64,000 bases of DNA from LMUY01 sp964244585 (GTDB lineage: Bacteria > Pseudomonadota > Alphaproteobacteria > Acetobacterales > Acetobacteraceae): contig CAXTJM010000005.1 of the NCBI GenBank assembly GCA_964244585.1, positions 124,001-188,000 of the forward strand, given 5' to 3'. Position 1 is the first letter of the stretch; each line of letters opens with the position of its first letter. Both the position numbers and the translations under genes were made by a program. The notes beneath the pieces were generated by a model, which had not been told where the DNA came from, did not search any database, and saw only the letters and a list, made by a program, of their open reading frames with translations. Shown here in pieces: positions 45,931 to 54,142 of the stretch.

Positions 45931-46902
45931 TCAAACCGTCAGGACGGTCGATCCCGTGGTGCGTCTCGCCTCCAGATCCACATGCGCCCGCGCCGCATCG
46001 CGAAGTGGATAGGTCTGGTTGACGACGATCTTCACCGCGCCGGACGCGACGACGGAGAAGAGGTCCGCCGCCGTGCTTTCCAGGTCGGCGCGCGACGCGA
46101 CGAAGGCGCCCAGCGACGGCCGGGTCAGGAAATAGGACCCGCGGGCGAGGATGTTGGGGTCGATCGGCGCCACGGCGCCGGACGATTGGCCGAACAGCAC
46201 CAGCGTGCCAAGCGGACGCAGGCAATCCAGCGACTTGAAGAAGGTGTCGCGGCCGACGCTGTCATAGACCACCGGCAAACCCGCGCCGCCCGTCAGGTCC
46301 TTCGCCACGGCGACGAAATCCTCCTCCCCGCTGACCACCGGGCGGCCACAGCCATGCGCCCGCGCCAGTTCGGCCTTCTCGCGGGAAGACACGGTGCCGA
46401 TCACGGAGGCGCCCAGCGACGCCGCCCACTGGCACAGGATCAACCCGATGCCGCCGGCTGCCGCATGGATCAGGATCGTGTCGCCGGGCTGCACGCGATA
46501 GGTCCGTCGGATGAGGTACTGCACCGTCATGCCCTGCAGCATCATGGCCGCGGCGGTCCGGTCATCGATCCCGGCCGCCAGCTTGACCACGCGGTCGGCG
46601 GCGATCACGCGGCGTTCCGAATACGCTCCGACCGAACCGGCATAGGCCACGCGGTCACCCACGCCGAGCAGCGTGACGCCCGGCCCGACTGCCTCGACCA
46701 CGCCGGCGGCCTCGGACCCGGGGATGAACGGCATCGCCTGCGGATACAGCCCGGTGCGCTGGTAGACGTCGATGAAGTTCAGCCCGACCGCGGTATGACG
46801 CAGGAGGACCTGTCCGGGGCCCGGGTCGGGCAGGTCGTATTCCTCCCAGACCAGCTCTTCCGGCCCGCCATGGCGATGCTGCCGAATGCCGAACGTCTTC
46901 AT
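45931..46902 (-). CDS. qor: NADPH:quinone oxidoreductase, zinc-free MDR superfamily
   Basis: A 323-residue soluble reductase. It opens GIRQHRHGGPEELVWEEYDL, has the substrate-site NFIDVYQRTGLYP (about 46-58), the superfamily PGSEAAGVVEAVGPGV and the Rossmann motif HAAAGGIGLILCQWAASLGA. Zinc ligands of alcohol dehydrogenases are absent, as expected for this branch. It reduces quinones or enones using NADPH. ATG at 46902 follows GGAGG. Confidence 0.9.
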   Translation of the reverse strand: MKTFGIRQHRHGGPEELVWEEYDLPDPGPGQVLLRHTAVGLNFIDVYQRTGLYPQAMPFIPGSEAAGVVEAVGPGVTLLGVGDRVAYAGSVGAYSERRVIAADRVVKLAAGIDDRTAAAMMLQGMTVQYLIRRTYRVQPGDTILIHAAAGGIGLILCQWAASLGASVIGTVSSREKAELARAHGCGRPVVSGEEDFVAVAKDLTGGAGLPVVYDSVGRDTFFKSLDCLRPLGTLVLFGQSSGAVAPIDPNILARGSYFLTRPSLGAFVASRADLESTAADLFSVVASGAVKIVVNQTYPLRDAARAHVDLEARRTTGSTVLTV

Positions 46903-46979
46903 TGGGTGTCCTCCCGGCTTTTACCGGCCGTGAGGGTGGGCGGCGGGGCCGGCCAGGTCAACGGCGGACCGCGCAGCGG

Positions 46980-48410
46980 TCACGCGCCTGCAAACCAGTT
47001 GCCGTGGAAGCCCGGCGGGATGCGGTGCGGCAGCCGGACGGTGGCGATCGGGGCCGCTTCGAAGCATCCGGCATCGAGGATCACGAAATCGGTGGTCTCG
47101 TCCGCGGTGTTGATCACCAGGCCGAGCAGCCAGCCCTGGTCCTCCGCCGCATCAACGCCCGCCGGGACGAAGATGAACTCGCCGGGAACCCGGCCTTCGC
47201 CAAGATCGTGCGTGAGGCGGCAGCCGGTCGCCAGGTCGTGCTTGTACAACCGCGTCGCACCCGCGAGCTGCGGGTTGCCGTCCGGCGGGACGGAGACCGT
47301 GTAGACGAATCGATAGTCCTGGCCGAAGCGGCGCTCGTCAATGCGGGGAAACTCCTGCGGCGTCGGATCGAGCACGCGCCGGCCGATGCGCCGCGTCGCG
47401 GGATCGACCACCCAGTGCTCGAACCGGCCCAACGCGTCGAGCCCGCTCGCATCCGAGTCGAACATCGTGGCATAGGCGATCACGTCCAGGACGACCCGGC
47501 CATCCGCGTCGTCGTAGGCGTTCGCCACGTGGAAGACGAAGCACGGCTCGACGTCGCACCAGATGATATCGGCGGCGCTGCCGTGTCGCGGCAGCAGGCC
47601 CACCCGGGCACGATGCGCCCGGTTCCAGCGGAACGGGAACACGTGGCCGCGCAGCACGGCCCGCATGGAGAAGGTGACGGGAAGGTCGAGAATGATGGCG
47701 AACCGCGCCGTGAAGGCACTGTCGTGGATGCAGGGGCCATGCTGCACGGCGACCGGCACGTCGCGGACCACCTGGCCGGTTGCCGAGACGACCACATGGC
47801 GCACCGCGTCCCACACGCGGCCGTCATAGGCGATGGCGTGGTACTCCCCGGTCACCGGATCACGGTGCGGATGCCCGGTGAAGGAGCCGCCGAGCGTCCC
47901 GTCGAACGGATTGTAGCACTGCTCCTCCAAGGTGGCGGACAGCTCGACAGGGAAACTGCCCGCCTCCACGACGGCGAAGACCCGGCCGCCGATGTCGACC
48001 ACGTTGGTGTTGACGGTGTCGTTGCGGCCCCGCCGCGGACCGGGCGCCGCGGCCCGGCCCAGCGCCGCGGCTGCCAGGCGGGACCGTATCCAGCGGTTGC
48101 GGTACCACAGGACCCGCCCGTCCCGGATGGCGATGCCGTGCACCATTCCGTCGCCGAGGAACCAGTGATGCCCCGCGGCATCGGGATTGACCGGGTTCGC
48201 GCCCATCTTGAGGTAGCGGCCGTTCAACCCTGCCGGGATCGACCCGGTGACGGGGAGGTGCTCAAGCGTCAACTCGGATTGCATCGGCCTGTGGATGCCG
48301 ACCACGTAAGGGGTCCCGGTCCGCGGCAGCCACTTGCGGTTGCACGCCGCGATCAGCTCGACGGCCGCCTCGACGGCAGTGCGGATGGCCGTTCGAAGCT
48401 GGGTCGGCAT
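46980..48410 (-). CDS. Carotenoid cleavage oxygenase family protein
   Basis: A 476-residue non-heme iron dioxygenase of the carotenoid oxygenase / lignostilbene dioxygenase family. Visible features: GRYLKMGANPVNPD and HHWFLGDGMVHGI near the N-terminus, TGHPHRDPVTGEYHAIAYDG, VQHGPCIHDSAFTARFAIIL, and a final PPGFHGNW, supplying the histidines that hold the iron. The substrate may be a carotenoid, apo-carotenoid or stilbene. ATG at 48410 is chosen; in-frame codons upstream to 48482 look non-conserved. The transposon at 48520 lies just upstream of its start, so its promoter may have been disturbed. Confidence 0.88.
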   Translation of the reverse strand: MPTQLRTAIRTAVEAAVELIAACNRKWLPRTGTPYVVGIHRPMQSELTLEHLPVTGSIPAGLNGRYLKMGANPVNPDAAGHHWFLGDGMVHGIAIRDGRVLWYRNRWIRSRLAAAALGRAAAPGPRRGRNDTVNTNVVDIGGRVFAVVEAGSFPVELSATLEEQCYNPFDGTLGGSFTGHPHRDPVTGEYHAIAYDGRVWDAVRHVVVSATGQVVRDVPVAVQHGPCIHDSAFTARFAIILDLPVTFSMRAVLRGHVFPFRWNRAHRARVGLLPRHGSAADIIWCDVEPCFVFHVANAYDDADGRVVLDVIAYATMFDSDASGLDALGRFEHWVVDPATRRIGRRVLDPTPQEFPRIDERRFGQDYRFVYTVSVPPDGNPQLAGATRLYKHDLATGCRLTHDLGEGRVPGEFIFVPAGVDAAEDQGWLLGLVINTADETTDFVILDAGCFEAAPIATVRLPHRIPPGFHGNWFAGA

Positions 48411-48511
48411 GGGTCGCGGTCTCCGGCGGGGGCGCTTCGCCCTGGGCTGGGAGGCTACCACCATGCCGGCGGGGTGTCGCACCCGCGCGTGCAGCGCGGC
48501 GCCAGGTGGCG

Positions 48512-48543
48512 TAAAATTGGGGGATTATGTAGTTGACGAACAC
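48512..48543 (+). repeat. Left target duplication and terminal inverted repeat
   Basis: TAAAATTG at 48512-48519 is the left copy of an 8-base target duplication. The 24-base inverted repeat follows at 48520-48543, with the core ATTATGTAGTTGAC shared exactly with the right end. Confidence 0.88.
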
Positions 48544-48552
48544 TGCGTCGAT

Positions 48553-48966
48553 TTAGGAATACAATCTTTTAGCCGGGGGTCGCAATGTACCAGCGGCTGC
48601 GCGCGATCCGGCGGCGTCCAAAGCAGCCAATTCCGGCGGAAATATTGAAAACCAATTGAACCTGAAAACGTGTTGCAGCGCAGCCGGATAATCTTCGCCA
48701 TCGACGACCCCAAAGCCGTCACCGGGCAGGCCCGTGATATCGTTCACTACAAGAGCAGTCAGTGGCGGCAAGCCCTGCTCGTAACACCAGCCCAATATGC
48801 ACCCGAGCGGACATGCAAGGATTCCTCCATTGCCGAACTGCATGTGGTTTTGAGAGATGATGCCGTAAGTTATAGTTTGACGGTTCCACGCCGAACTTAT
48901 TAGGACAAGGTATGCCTGAAGCGCTCTTGTTGAGCTGCTGCTGCGTTCGGCAATGAACTCGGGCAC
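48553..48966 (-). CDS. Transposon cargo: conserved hypothetical protein, 137 residues
   Basis: A soluble protein with a helix AYLVLISSAWNRQTITYGII and the conserved-looking block GILACPLGCILGWCYEQGLPPLTALVVNDITGLPGDGF. The start is GTG at 48966 with GGAGG seven bases upstream; its first base is the last base of the previous stop (TAGTG), so translation is coupled. The ITYG...PL...P pattern is faintly like the DNA-binding half of alkyltransferase-like proteins, which is only a guess. I know it as a recurrent companion type, not as a named family. Confidence 0.65.
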   Translation of the reverse strand: MPEFIAERSSSSTRALQAYLVLISSAWNRQTITYGIISQNHMQFGNGGILACPLGCILGWCYEQGLPPLTALVVNDITGLPGDGFGVVDGEDYPAALQHVFRFNWFSIFPPELAALDAAGSRAAAGTLRPPAKRLYS

Positions 48967-49127
48967 TATTTCTCCTCCAATTTCTCTTGCGGCACGTCCT
49001 TCACCTTCTGCCGGGCGATCGCGCCCAGCTTGGCCTTGAACGTGGCTTCGTCCTCATCGGCGCCTAGCTCGCGGGCGGCTTCGATGAAGCGGTCACGCTG
49101 GTTTCCAACCTTGGCTTTATCGGTCAT
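48966..49127 (-). CDS. Transposon cargo: small acidic/basic helical protein, 53 residues
   Basis: The sequence runs MTDKAKVGNQRDRFIEAARELG and then ADEDEATFKAKLGAIARQKV, split here by position, and ends in LEEK. It is highly charged and probably all helical. Small proteins of this pattern are widespread in rhizobia and relatives. ATG at 49127 lies inside the end of the upstream gene (11-base overlap) after AAGAAGAAGAAG. It is coupled to both neighbours, so the three cargo genes act as one unit. Confidence 0.6.
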   Translation of the reverse strand: MTDKAKVGNQRDRFIEAARELGADEDEATFKAKLGAIARQKVKDVPQEKLEEK

Positions 49128-50685
49128 CTTCTTCTTCTTTGATCTGGTAGTGAGCCTTTGGATCGCGTTCGTATTCGCCGGGCACAAACGTCAGAAGGCC
49201 AGTGCGAACAAGCCTACTGAGGTCTTTTTTGCTTGTATGCCAAGTTCTGCCAGTTAGACGAGAGGCCTCAGAAACCTGCACAACTTTGTTCCTAAAGGCA
49301 AAAGCCACGATTTTAACTTCGTGCTCTTGCAGCTTTTTCCAAACATCAACACCCACAAACGATGCAACGTCTCGATCGGTCGCCCGCTTGCGGGTTTGGT
49401 GGTCATTCCACAGTGTCACTCTAACAACGACACCGTGGAGCGACTCTTGTCTGAACACTGGCTCCGGTAATCCCCATTCCATCATTGATGCCCGGATACG
49501 CTTAGCGCCCTCTCTGGCCATCTGGACGTAGCCCAAATAGCGTAAAGCATCCATCATGTGCAGGTTGCGCGCAGCTCGAGCATGATAGATTGTGCGCTCA
49601 GTAACAGGCGGAACAAATCCGCCAGGGCTTTCAATCTCGGCTCTATCGGGAAAGAACTTAATAGTTATCTCACTTCCGCTAAAGCTGTACGATCTGTGAA
49701 CCAATGCATTCACGAGAGCCTCAAACCATGCCCACTTTGGATATTCAGGCGTGGTGACGAATCGCCCTGTCTTGTCTAACCACGTTACTGGATAAATAGT
49801 CTCAGTAATAAAAAGGTCGGCTTCCTTGAGTATTTTGACAATGTTTCCCTCAAGATATTTGTCCCGAATTGGATTATACTCTTCTTCTCCTCCGCCGATA
49901 CCTTCGTTTATCCCGGCGAAACGCTGCACTCTGACTCTGCACCCGGCGATGTCTCGGCGGGGGTCGCGTCCGGCAAGTAGAACCAAGTTGTTGAAGGGCA
50001 CGAACCTTCCGCGATAGCGACCGCCAAGATGGCGATCTTCAAGCACATCCTCATTGGTCCATTCAAACCGGCTTTCTCTCGATCTAAATGCATCGCAGAA
50101 ATCTTGTACGATCTGCATGTCAAAGTCGCCTGGATAGTCGTGGTGAGCTATATCCAATTCGAACGAGCGCTCTTGCCGCGTGGACCGGAAATCACGTTTT
50201 TCTTCATCGCTCATCTTATGCCGGCGGTCAGCATACCGAATGTAAGCGTCGCCCTTGTTCGTCTCAACAAGTTTTCCGACGTAAGGAATATAGACGGCTA
50301 CGCAGAAGTCCGTTTTATTGTCCACAATAACGGGAAACCGTCTATACTCAGGTTTGGACTGCGGACAAAGCCCAACGTGGCAACTCTCAACCCGGTTTAG
50401 GACTCCAGGGCTTAGACGAGCACAGCCCTCGGCGACTCCCTCACTGCTGGCGCCAAATACTATGACGCCGCCGTCAACAGTATTCGAAAATGTGCTCAGA
50501 TAGGTAGCAAAGTCCTCGAAGTCTATCTTCCGACTTCCTTTATAGTCAATGCGTCGCCCCTCAGCGAAATACGCCATCAAACGTTGATTAAGTCGCACCC
50601 AAATCTCTCTTGGCGTCCATAGTGCCAAGTTGTCGCTTGGAGCGATCATGTCGTCAAAGAGAAGTTCAGTCTGCCGGAAATCCAC
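49117..50685 (-). CDS. Transposon cargo: Schlafen AlbA_2 / RecG-like ATPase-fold protein
   Basis: A 522-residue cytosolic protein. The N-terminal domain (about 30-160) has the AlbA_2 pattern EGRRIDYKGSRKIDFEDFATYLSTFSNTVDGGVIVFGAS split around residues 42-80, a nucleic-acid-binding domain related to Schlafen. A second part (about 270-420) has EALVNALVHRSYSFSGSEITI and FFPDRAEIESPGGF, the HATPase_c_4 motifs of the RecG-related group, followed by a winged-helix-like tail (VVQVSEASRLTGRTWHTSKKDLSRL). Such proteins occur in mobile elements and defence islands; their function is mostly unproven. ATG at 50685. The two palindromes at 50708-50760 lie immediately upstream. Confidence 0.8.
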   Translation of the reverse strand: MDFRQTELLFDDMIAPSDNLALWTPREIWVRLNQRLMAYFAEGRRIDYKGSRKIDFEDFATYLSTFSNTVDGGVIVFGASSEGVAEGCARLSPGVLNRVESCHVGLCPQSKPEYRRFPVIVDNKTDFCVAVYIPYVGKLVETNKGDAYIRYADRRHKMSDEEKRDFRSTRQERSFELDIAHHDYPGDFDMQIVQDFCDAFRSRESRFEWTNEDVLEDRHLGGRYRGRFVPFNNLVLLAGRDPRRDIAGCRVRVQRFAGINEGIGGGEEEYNPIRDKYLEGNIVKILKEADLFITETIYPVTWLDKTGRFVTTPEYPKWAWFEALVNALVHRSYSFSGSEITIKFFPDRAEIESPGGFVPPVTERTIYHARAARNLHMMDALRYLGYVQMAREGAKRIRASMMEWGLPEPVFRQESLHGVVVRVTLWNDHQTRKRATDRDVASFVGVDVWKKLQEHEVKIVAFAFRNKVVQVSEASRLTGRTWHTSKKDLSRLVRTGLLTFVPGEYERDPKAHYQIKEEEDDR

Positions 50686-50707
50686 GTGGGCCCCGCCGAA
50701 TGAGGGG

Positions 50708-50760
50708 GTGCCGAGCTAAGCTCGACACCCGTATTTGGTATGTCGAGCCTAGCTCGACAC
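50708..50760. repeat. Twin 21-base palindromes upstream of the cargo operon
   Basis: Site 1 (50708-50728) has GAGCTAAGCTC in its centre flanked by GTGCC and GACAC. Site 2 (50740-50760) has TGTCGAGCCTAGCTCGACAC. They are near-identical palindromes with centres 32 bases apart, about three helical turns, and begin 22 bases before the cargo start codon. They fit a cooperative operator, a pair of hairpins after the transposase, or a recombination site. Confidence 0.7.
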
Positions 50761-50761
50761 G

Positions 50762-51672
50762 CTAGATGCGGTAAGGCTGTCGGTAGGTTAGTCGCTTGCC
50801 GACTGCGCCACGCAGCGCCGTTAGCGTACGCGCCTGATCGTTCACGCCCAGCTTGACCCGGTTGCTGTAGCGGAAGTCGAACTCGGCCAGGTAAAACGAT
50901 GCAGGTGCTTAGACGCGCAGTGCTGATACACGCCCTTCATGCCCCGCTTGAACACGCTGTAGAAGCCCTCCACCGTGTTCGTGTGGACGTCGCCACGCAC
51001 ATACTCGCCCTGGCCATGGCGGGTAAAACCATGGCTGGCGAACAGCTTGGACAGGTGGGCGTATTGGCCCGCTTCGTCCGTCATAACCGCCGTGCCCGGC
51101 AGGACATTCGCCTTGATGATCGGCAGCAGGTCAGATGCCTTAGTGCCATCCACATGGAATGAACGAGCGGAGCCACCGCGCTCTACCAACGTCAGAACCG
51201 CGTTCTTGTGGGCGTACCCGCGCGCACCTTCCGGCTTCGCATGCTTCGTGCCGATGTAGGTCTCATCGATTTCGACCGTGGAGCCCTCACCACCCATCGG
51301 CGGCAGGCTGCCGGTCGCCATCGCCTCGCGCAGCCGGTGCGTCATAAACCAAGCAGTCTTATACTGGACGCCCAGGATACGCATGAGTTGGTGGCTGCTG
51401 ATCCCCTTCTTGCTGCTGCACAGCAGATAGGCCGCTTGCAGCCACAGGTTCAGCTTAACGTGGCTGGACTCGAAAACCGTGCCCACGGTGACGGTGAACT
51501 GACGCTTGCACGGGCCGCAGCGACGCAGGCCAGCCCGGCCGCCCTTAACCGCCGTGATCCGGTCCAAACCGCCGCAGCGCGGGCACACCGGACCATGCGG
51601 CCACAGCGCGTCCTCAAGAAACGCGAAGGCGGCGGCTTCGTCGTGAAAGTGCGGGGCGGACAGGTGGGACAT
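50762..51672 (-). pseudogene. IS1595-family transposase, frameshifted near the C-terminus
   Basis: The first 259 residues are intact: zinc-finger cysteines 30, 33, 52 and 55, and an ISXO2-type catalytic core with Asp136 (VEIDETYIG), Asp199 (VMTDEAG) and the Asn232/Glu235 region (HTNTVEGFYS). At the A-run 50893-50896 the frame shifts after HLHR. The open frame then ends at 50842 with unrelated residues, while the other frame carries on correctly as LAEFDFRYSNRVKLG to RQPYRI and stops at 50762. The true protein would be about 300 residues. Catalytic residues precede the break, so loss of activity is likely but not certain. Start ATG at 51672. Confidence 0.88.
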
Positions 51673-51710
51673 CGGCTCGGCTCCTCGACCGAAATCCTAT
51701 CCTAGCCGTC

Positions 51711-51742
51711 GTGTTTGTCAACTACATAATCGCCTAAAATTG
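51711..51742 (-). repeat. Right terminal inverted repeat and target duplication
   Basis: GTCAACTACATAAT inside 51711-51734 is the reverse complement of the left-end core; only two of 24 positions differ. TAAAATTG at 51735-51742 repeats the left target copy exactly, so both ends of the element are original. Confidence 0.88.
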
Positions 51743-51818
51743 CGGCTCGCCTGCACCAAGCCGCGCGCCGCTGCGTTGAGGCGAGGCCAGGCCACGGCCA
51801 CGAACAGGAACCCGGTCC

Positions 51819-52889
51819 ATGCAGCACGACAGCGCCGTCCAGCCGGATGGAGGGATGACCCGCACGGCCTTGCCGGCCAGCCGGATCGACGATCCAGCCG
51901 CCCTGCCCTTTGTGACCGATCCGGGGGAACGGCGGGGCGACATGCTGTATCGCCGGTTCGGCCGCACGCAGGAGATGATCTCCGCCATCGGCATGGGCGG
52001 ATTCCACCTGGGCAAGCAGGCGGTCAGCGATGCCGAAGCGACGCGATTGGTCCACGAGGGCGTCGATCGCGGCATCACCTTCATGGATAATTGCTGGGAT
52101 TACAACAAGGGCCGGTCGGAGCTGCGGATGGGCGCGGCGCTGGATCAGGGCGGGTATCGCGATCGCGTGTTCCTGATGTCCAAGATGGACGGCCGGACCA
52201 AGAAGGAGGCGGCCGACCAGATCGACACATCGCTGAAGCGGCTGCGCACCGACCGCATCGACCTGGTGCAGCATCACGAGATCCTGCGCTACGACGATCC
52301 GGACCGCGTGTTCGCCGAAGGCGGTGCGATGGAGGCGTTCGTCGACGCCCGGCAGGCCGGCAAGCTGCGCTATATCGGGTTCACCGGGCACAAGGACCCG
52401 CGCATCCACCTGCAGATGCTGGCAGTGGCGGCGGAGCGCGGCTTCCACTTCGACGCCGTGCAGATGCCCCTGAACGTGATGGACGCGCATTTCCGCAGCT
52501 TCGCCCATCTGGTGCTGCCCTACCTGGTGGAACACGGCATTGCAGTGCTGGGAATGAAGACGTTTGCCGACAGCGTGCTGCTGAAGAGCGACGCCCCCAT
52601 ACGGCCGTTGGAATACCTGCACTACTCGCTCAACCTGCCGACATCGGTCGTGATCACCGGCATCGAGAGCCAAAAGGACCTGGACCAGGCGTTCCAGGCG
52701 GCACGGACCTTCGAACCGATGGACAAGGCGGCAGTGGCCGAGCTGCTGTCACGCAGCCGCCCCTACGCGGTGGAGGGCAAGTACGAGCTGTTCAAGACGA
52801 GCGCCACCTTCGACGGGACGGCGAAGAATTCGAGTTGGCTCGGCGAGGACGTGGAGTCGGTGCAGGACCTGGCGCCGACGATGGAATAG
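51819..52889 (+). CDS. Aldo/keto reductase
   Basis: A 356-residue NAD(P)H-dependent reductase without signal peptide. The fold starts at LYRRFGRTQEMISAIGMGGF, and the catalytic tetrad is visible: Asp and Tyr in DNCWDYNKGRSELRMG, Lys in LMSKMDGR and His in VQHHEI. It is a clear paralogue of the reductase at 55591-56649, sharing DNCWDYN, KLRYIGFTGHK and VQMPLNVMDAH. ATG at 51819 follows AGGAA by eight bases; ATG at 51855 is possible. It precedes larC by 5 bases, so it belongs to the lar operon. The transposon at 51734 sits in its promoter region. Confidence 0.9.
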   Translation: MQHDSAVQPDGGMTRTALPASRIDDPAALPFVTDPGERRGDMLYRRFGRTQEMISAIGMGGFHLGKQAVSDAEATRLVHEGVDRGITFMDNCWDYNKGRSELRMGAALDQGGYRDRVFLMSKMDGRTKKEAADQIDTSLKRLRTDRIDLVQHHEILRYDDPDRVFAEGGAMEAFVDARQAGKLRYIGFTGHKDPRIHLQMLAVAAERGFHFDAVQMPLNVMDAHFRSFAHLVLPYLVEHGIAVLGMKTFADSVLLKSDAPIRPLEYLHYSLNLPTSVVITGIESQKDLDQAFQAARTFEPMDKAAVAELLSRSRPYAVEGKYELFKTSATFDGTAKNSSWLGEDVESVQDLAPTME

Positions 52890-52894
52890 GCGTC

Positions 52895-54142
52895 ATGCGG
52901 CATATCCATCTGCATCCATTGGGCGGCGCGGCAGGCGACATGTTCGTCGCCTGCCTGCTGGACGCCTTTCCGGAGCATCAGGAGGCGGTGACCGCGGCCG
53001 CCCGGATGGCAGCGGGAACCGCGTGCCGGATCGTGGCGCATGATGACGGAACCCTCACCGGGTCGCGTTTCGTGGTCGACGCGGTGCCAGGCGACGCCGT
53101 GTCCGGGAATGGCGATCATGCGCATGACGAGCACACGCACCGTCACGGCCACCGGCATTGGAGCGACATCCGGGCTTCGCTGCTGCAGGCCGGCCTGCCC
53201 CCGGCAGTGCGGGACCATGCCATCGGGATCTTCGCCGTGCTCGCGGAGGCGGAGGGCCGGGTGCACGGCGTATCGCCCGACGCGGTCGCGTTCCACGAGG
53301 TGGGGGCGGTCGATTCCATCGCCGACATCGTGGCAGCGGCGGCGATCATCGCGGCGATCGGGCCGGCGCGGTGGACGATCGCGGCCGTCCCGCTCGGCGG
53401 CGGCACGGTGCGCACGGCGCATGGGCTCATGCCGGTCCCCGCGCCCGCCACGGCGCTGCTGCTGAAGGGATTTAACCTGCATGACGACGGGATCGACGGC
53501 GAACGGGTGACGCCGACCGGGGCGGCAATCCTGCACTATCTCGGCTGCCACGCGGGTGGTGCAGCGGGCGGCACGTTGCGCCTGTCCGGCTACGGTTTCG
53601 GCACAAGGCGGCTGCCAGGGACCAGCAACTGCCTGCGCGCGCTGGTGTTCGACACGGACACGGCGGCGGCACGGGATGGGCATCGGGAGCTTGCGGTGAT
53701 CAGTTTCGAGGTGGACGACCAATCGGGCGAAGACCTGGCGCTGGGGCTGGACCGCGTGCGGGCGGCGCCCGGGGTGCACGACGTCGTGCAGATGCCGGCC
53801 TTCGGCAAGAAATCGCGCTTGGCGGTGCACGTGCAGGTACTCACCCGGCCGGACCTGCTCGACGACGTCGTGCGCCTCTGCTTCCAGGAGACCACGACGA
53901 TCGGCCTGCGCACCCATCTCGTGCAGGGCCGCGCGCTGGCCCGGCGGTTCGCCACCTGTGAGGTCGCTGGCCAAGCGGTCACGACCAAGCTGGTGGAGCG
54001 GCCGGACGGCGTGCTCACCGGCAAGGCGGAGTCGGACCACCTGCGCGATGTCGCCAGCCACGCCGCCCGGATCCACATCCGGCAACAGGCCGAACGGCAG
54101 GCGGCCGCCGCGCCTCATGGCCAGGAGCCGCCCGGACCATGA
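52895..54142 (+). CDS. larC: Nickel-pincer cofactor insertase LarC
   Basis: A 415-residue protein that inserts nickel into the pyridinium-dithiocarboxylic nucleotide with CTP, the last step of nickel-pincer cofactor synthesis. It opens HLHPLGGAAGDMFVACLLDA, carries a His-rich nickel-collecting stretch at 75-88 (HAHDEHTHRHGHRH), then VAFHEVGAVDSIADIV, PAPATALLL and the CTP-region GYGFGTRRLPGTSNCLR. It is a single frame, unlike the split larC1/larC2 of lactobacilli. ATG at 52895; the stop overlaps the larE start (ATGA). Confidence 0.94.
   Translation: MRHIHLHPLGGAAGDMFVACLLDAFPEHQEAVTAAARMAAGTACRIVAHDDGTLTGSRFVVDAVPGDAVSGNGDHAHDEHTHRHGHRHWSDIRASLLQAGLPPAVRDHAIGIFAVLAEAEGRVHGVSPDAVAFHEVGAVDSIADIVAAAAIIAAIGPARWTIAAVPLGGGTVRTAHGLMPVPAPATALLLKGFNLHDDGIDGERVTPTGAAILHYLGCHAGGAAGGTLRLSGYGFGTRRLPGTSNCLRALVFDTDTAAARDGHRELAVISFEVDDQSGEDLALGLDRVRAAPGVHDVVQMPAFGKKSRLAVHVQVLTRPDLLDDVVRLCFQETTTIGLRTHLVQGRALARRFATCEVAGQAVTTKLVERPDGVLTGKAESDHLRDVASHAARIHIRQQAERQAAAAPHGQEPPGP

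Larger units (their letters stand above)
48520..51734 (-). mobile_element. IS1595-like transposon with three cargo genes
   Basis: A 3,215-base element bounded by 24-base terminal inverted repeats that match at 22 positions, and flanked by identical 8-base copies of TAAAATTG. It contains, in minus-strand order, a transposase (50762-51672), an AlbA_2/ATPase protein (49117-50685), a 53-residue protein (48966-49127) and a 137-residue protein (48553-48966). IS1595-family elements with passenger genes are known, and 8-base duplications are usual for that family. The cargo is markedly AT-richer than the host genes, so it was acquired from elsewhere. It landed between a carotenoid oxygenase and an aldo/keto reductase gene. 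Confidence 0.9.

Noticed and set aside
50842..50900. Programmed ribosomal frameshift in the transposase
   Set aside because: IS elements with programmed shifts usually use an A-rich slippery heptamer and join two domains mid-protein; here the coding-strand run is GTTTTAC near the very end, so an inactivating indel is simpler.
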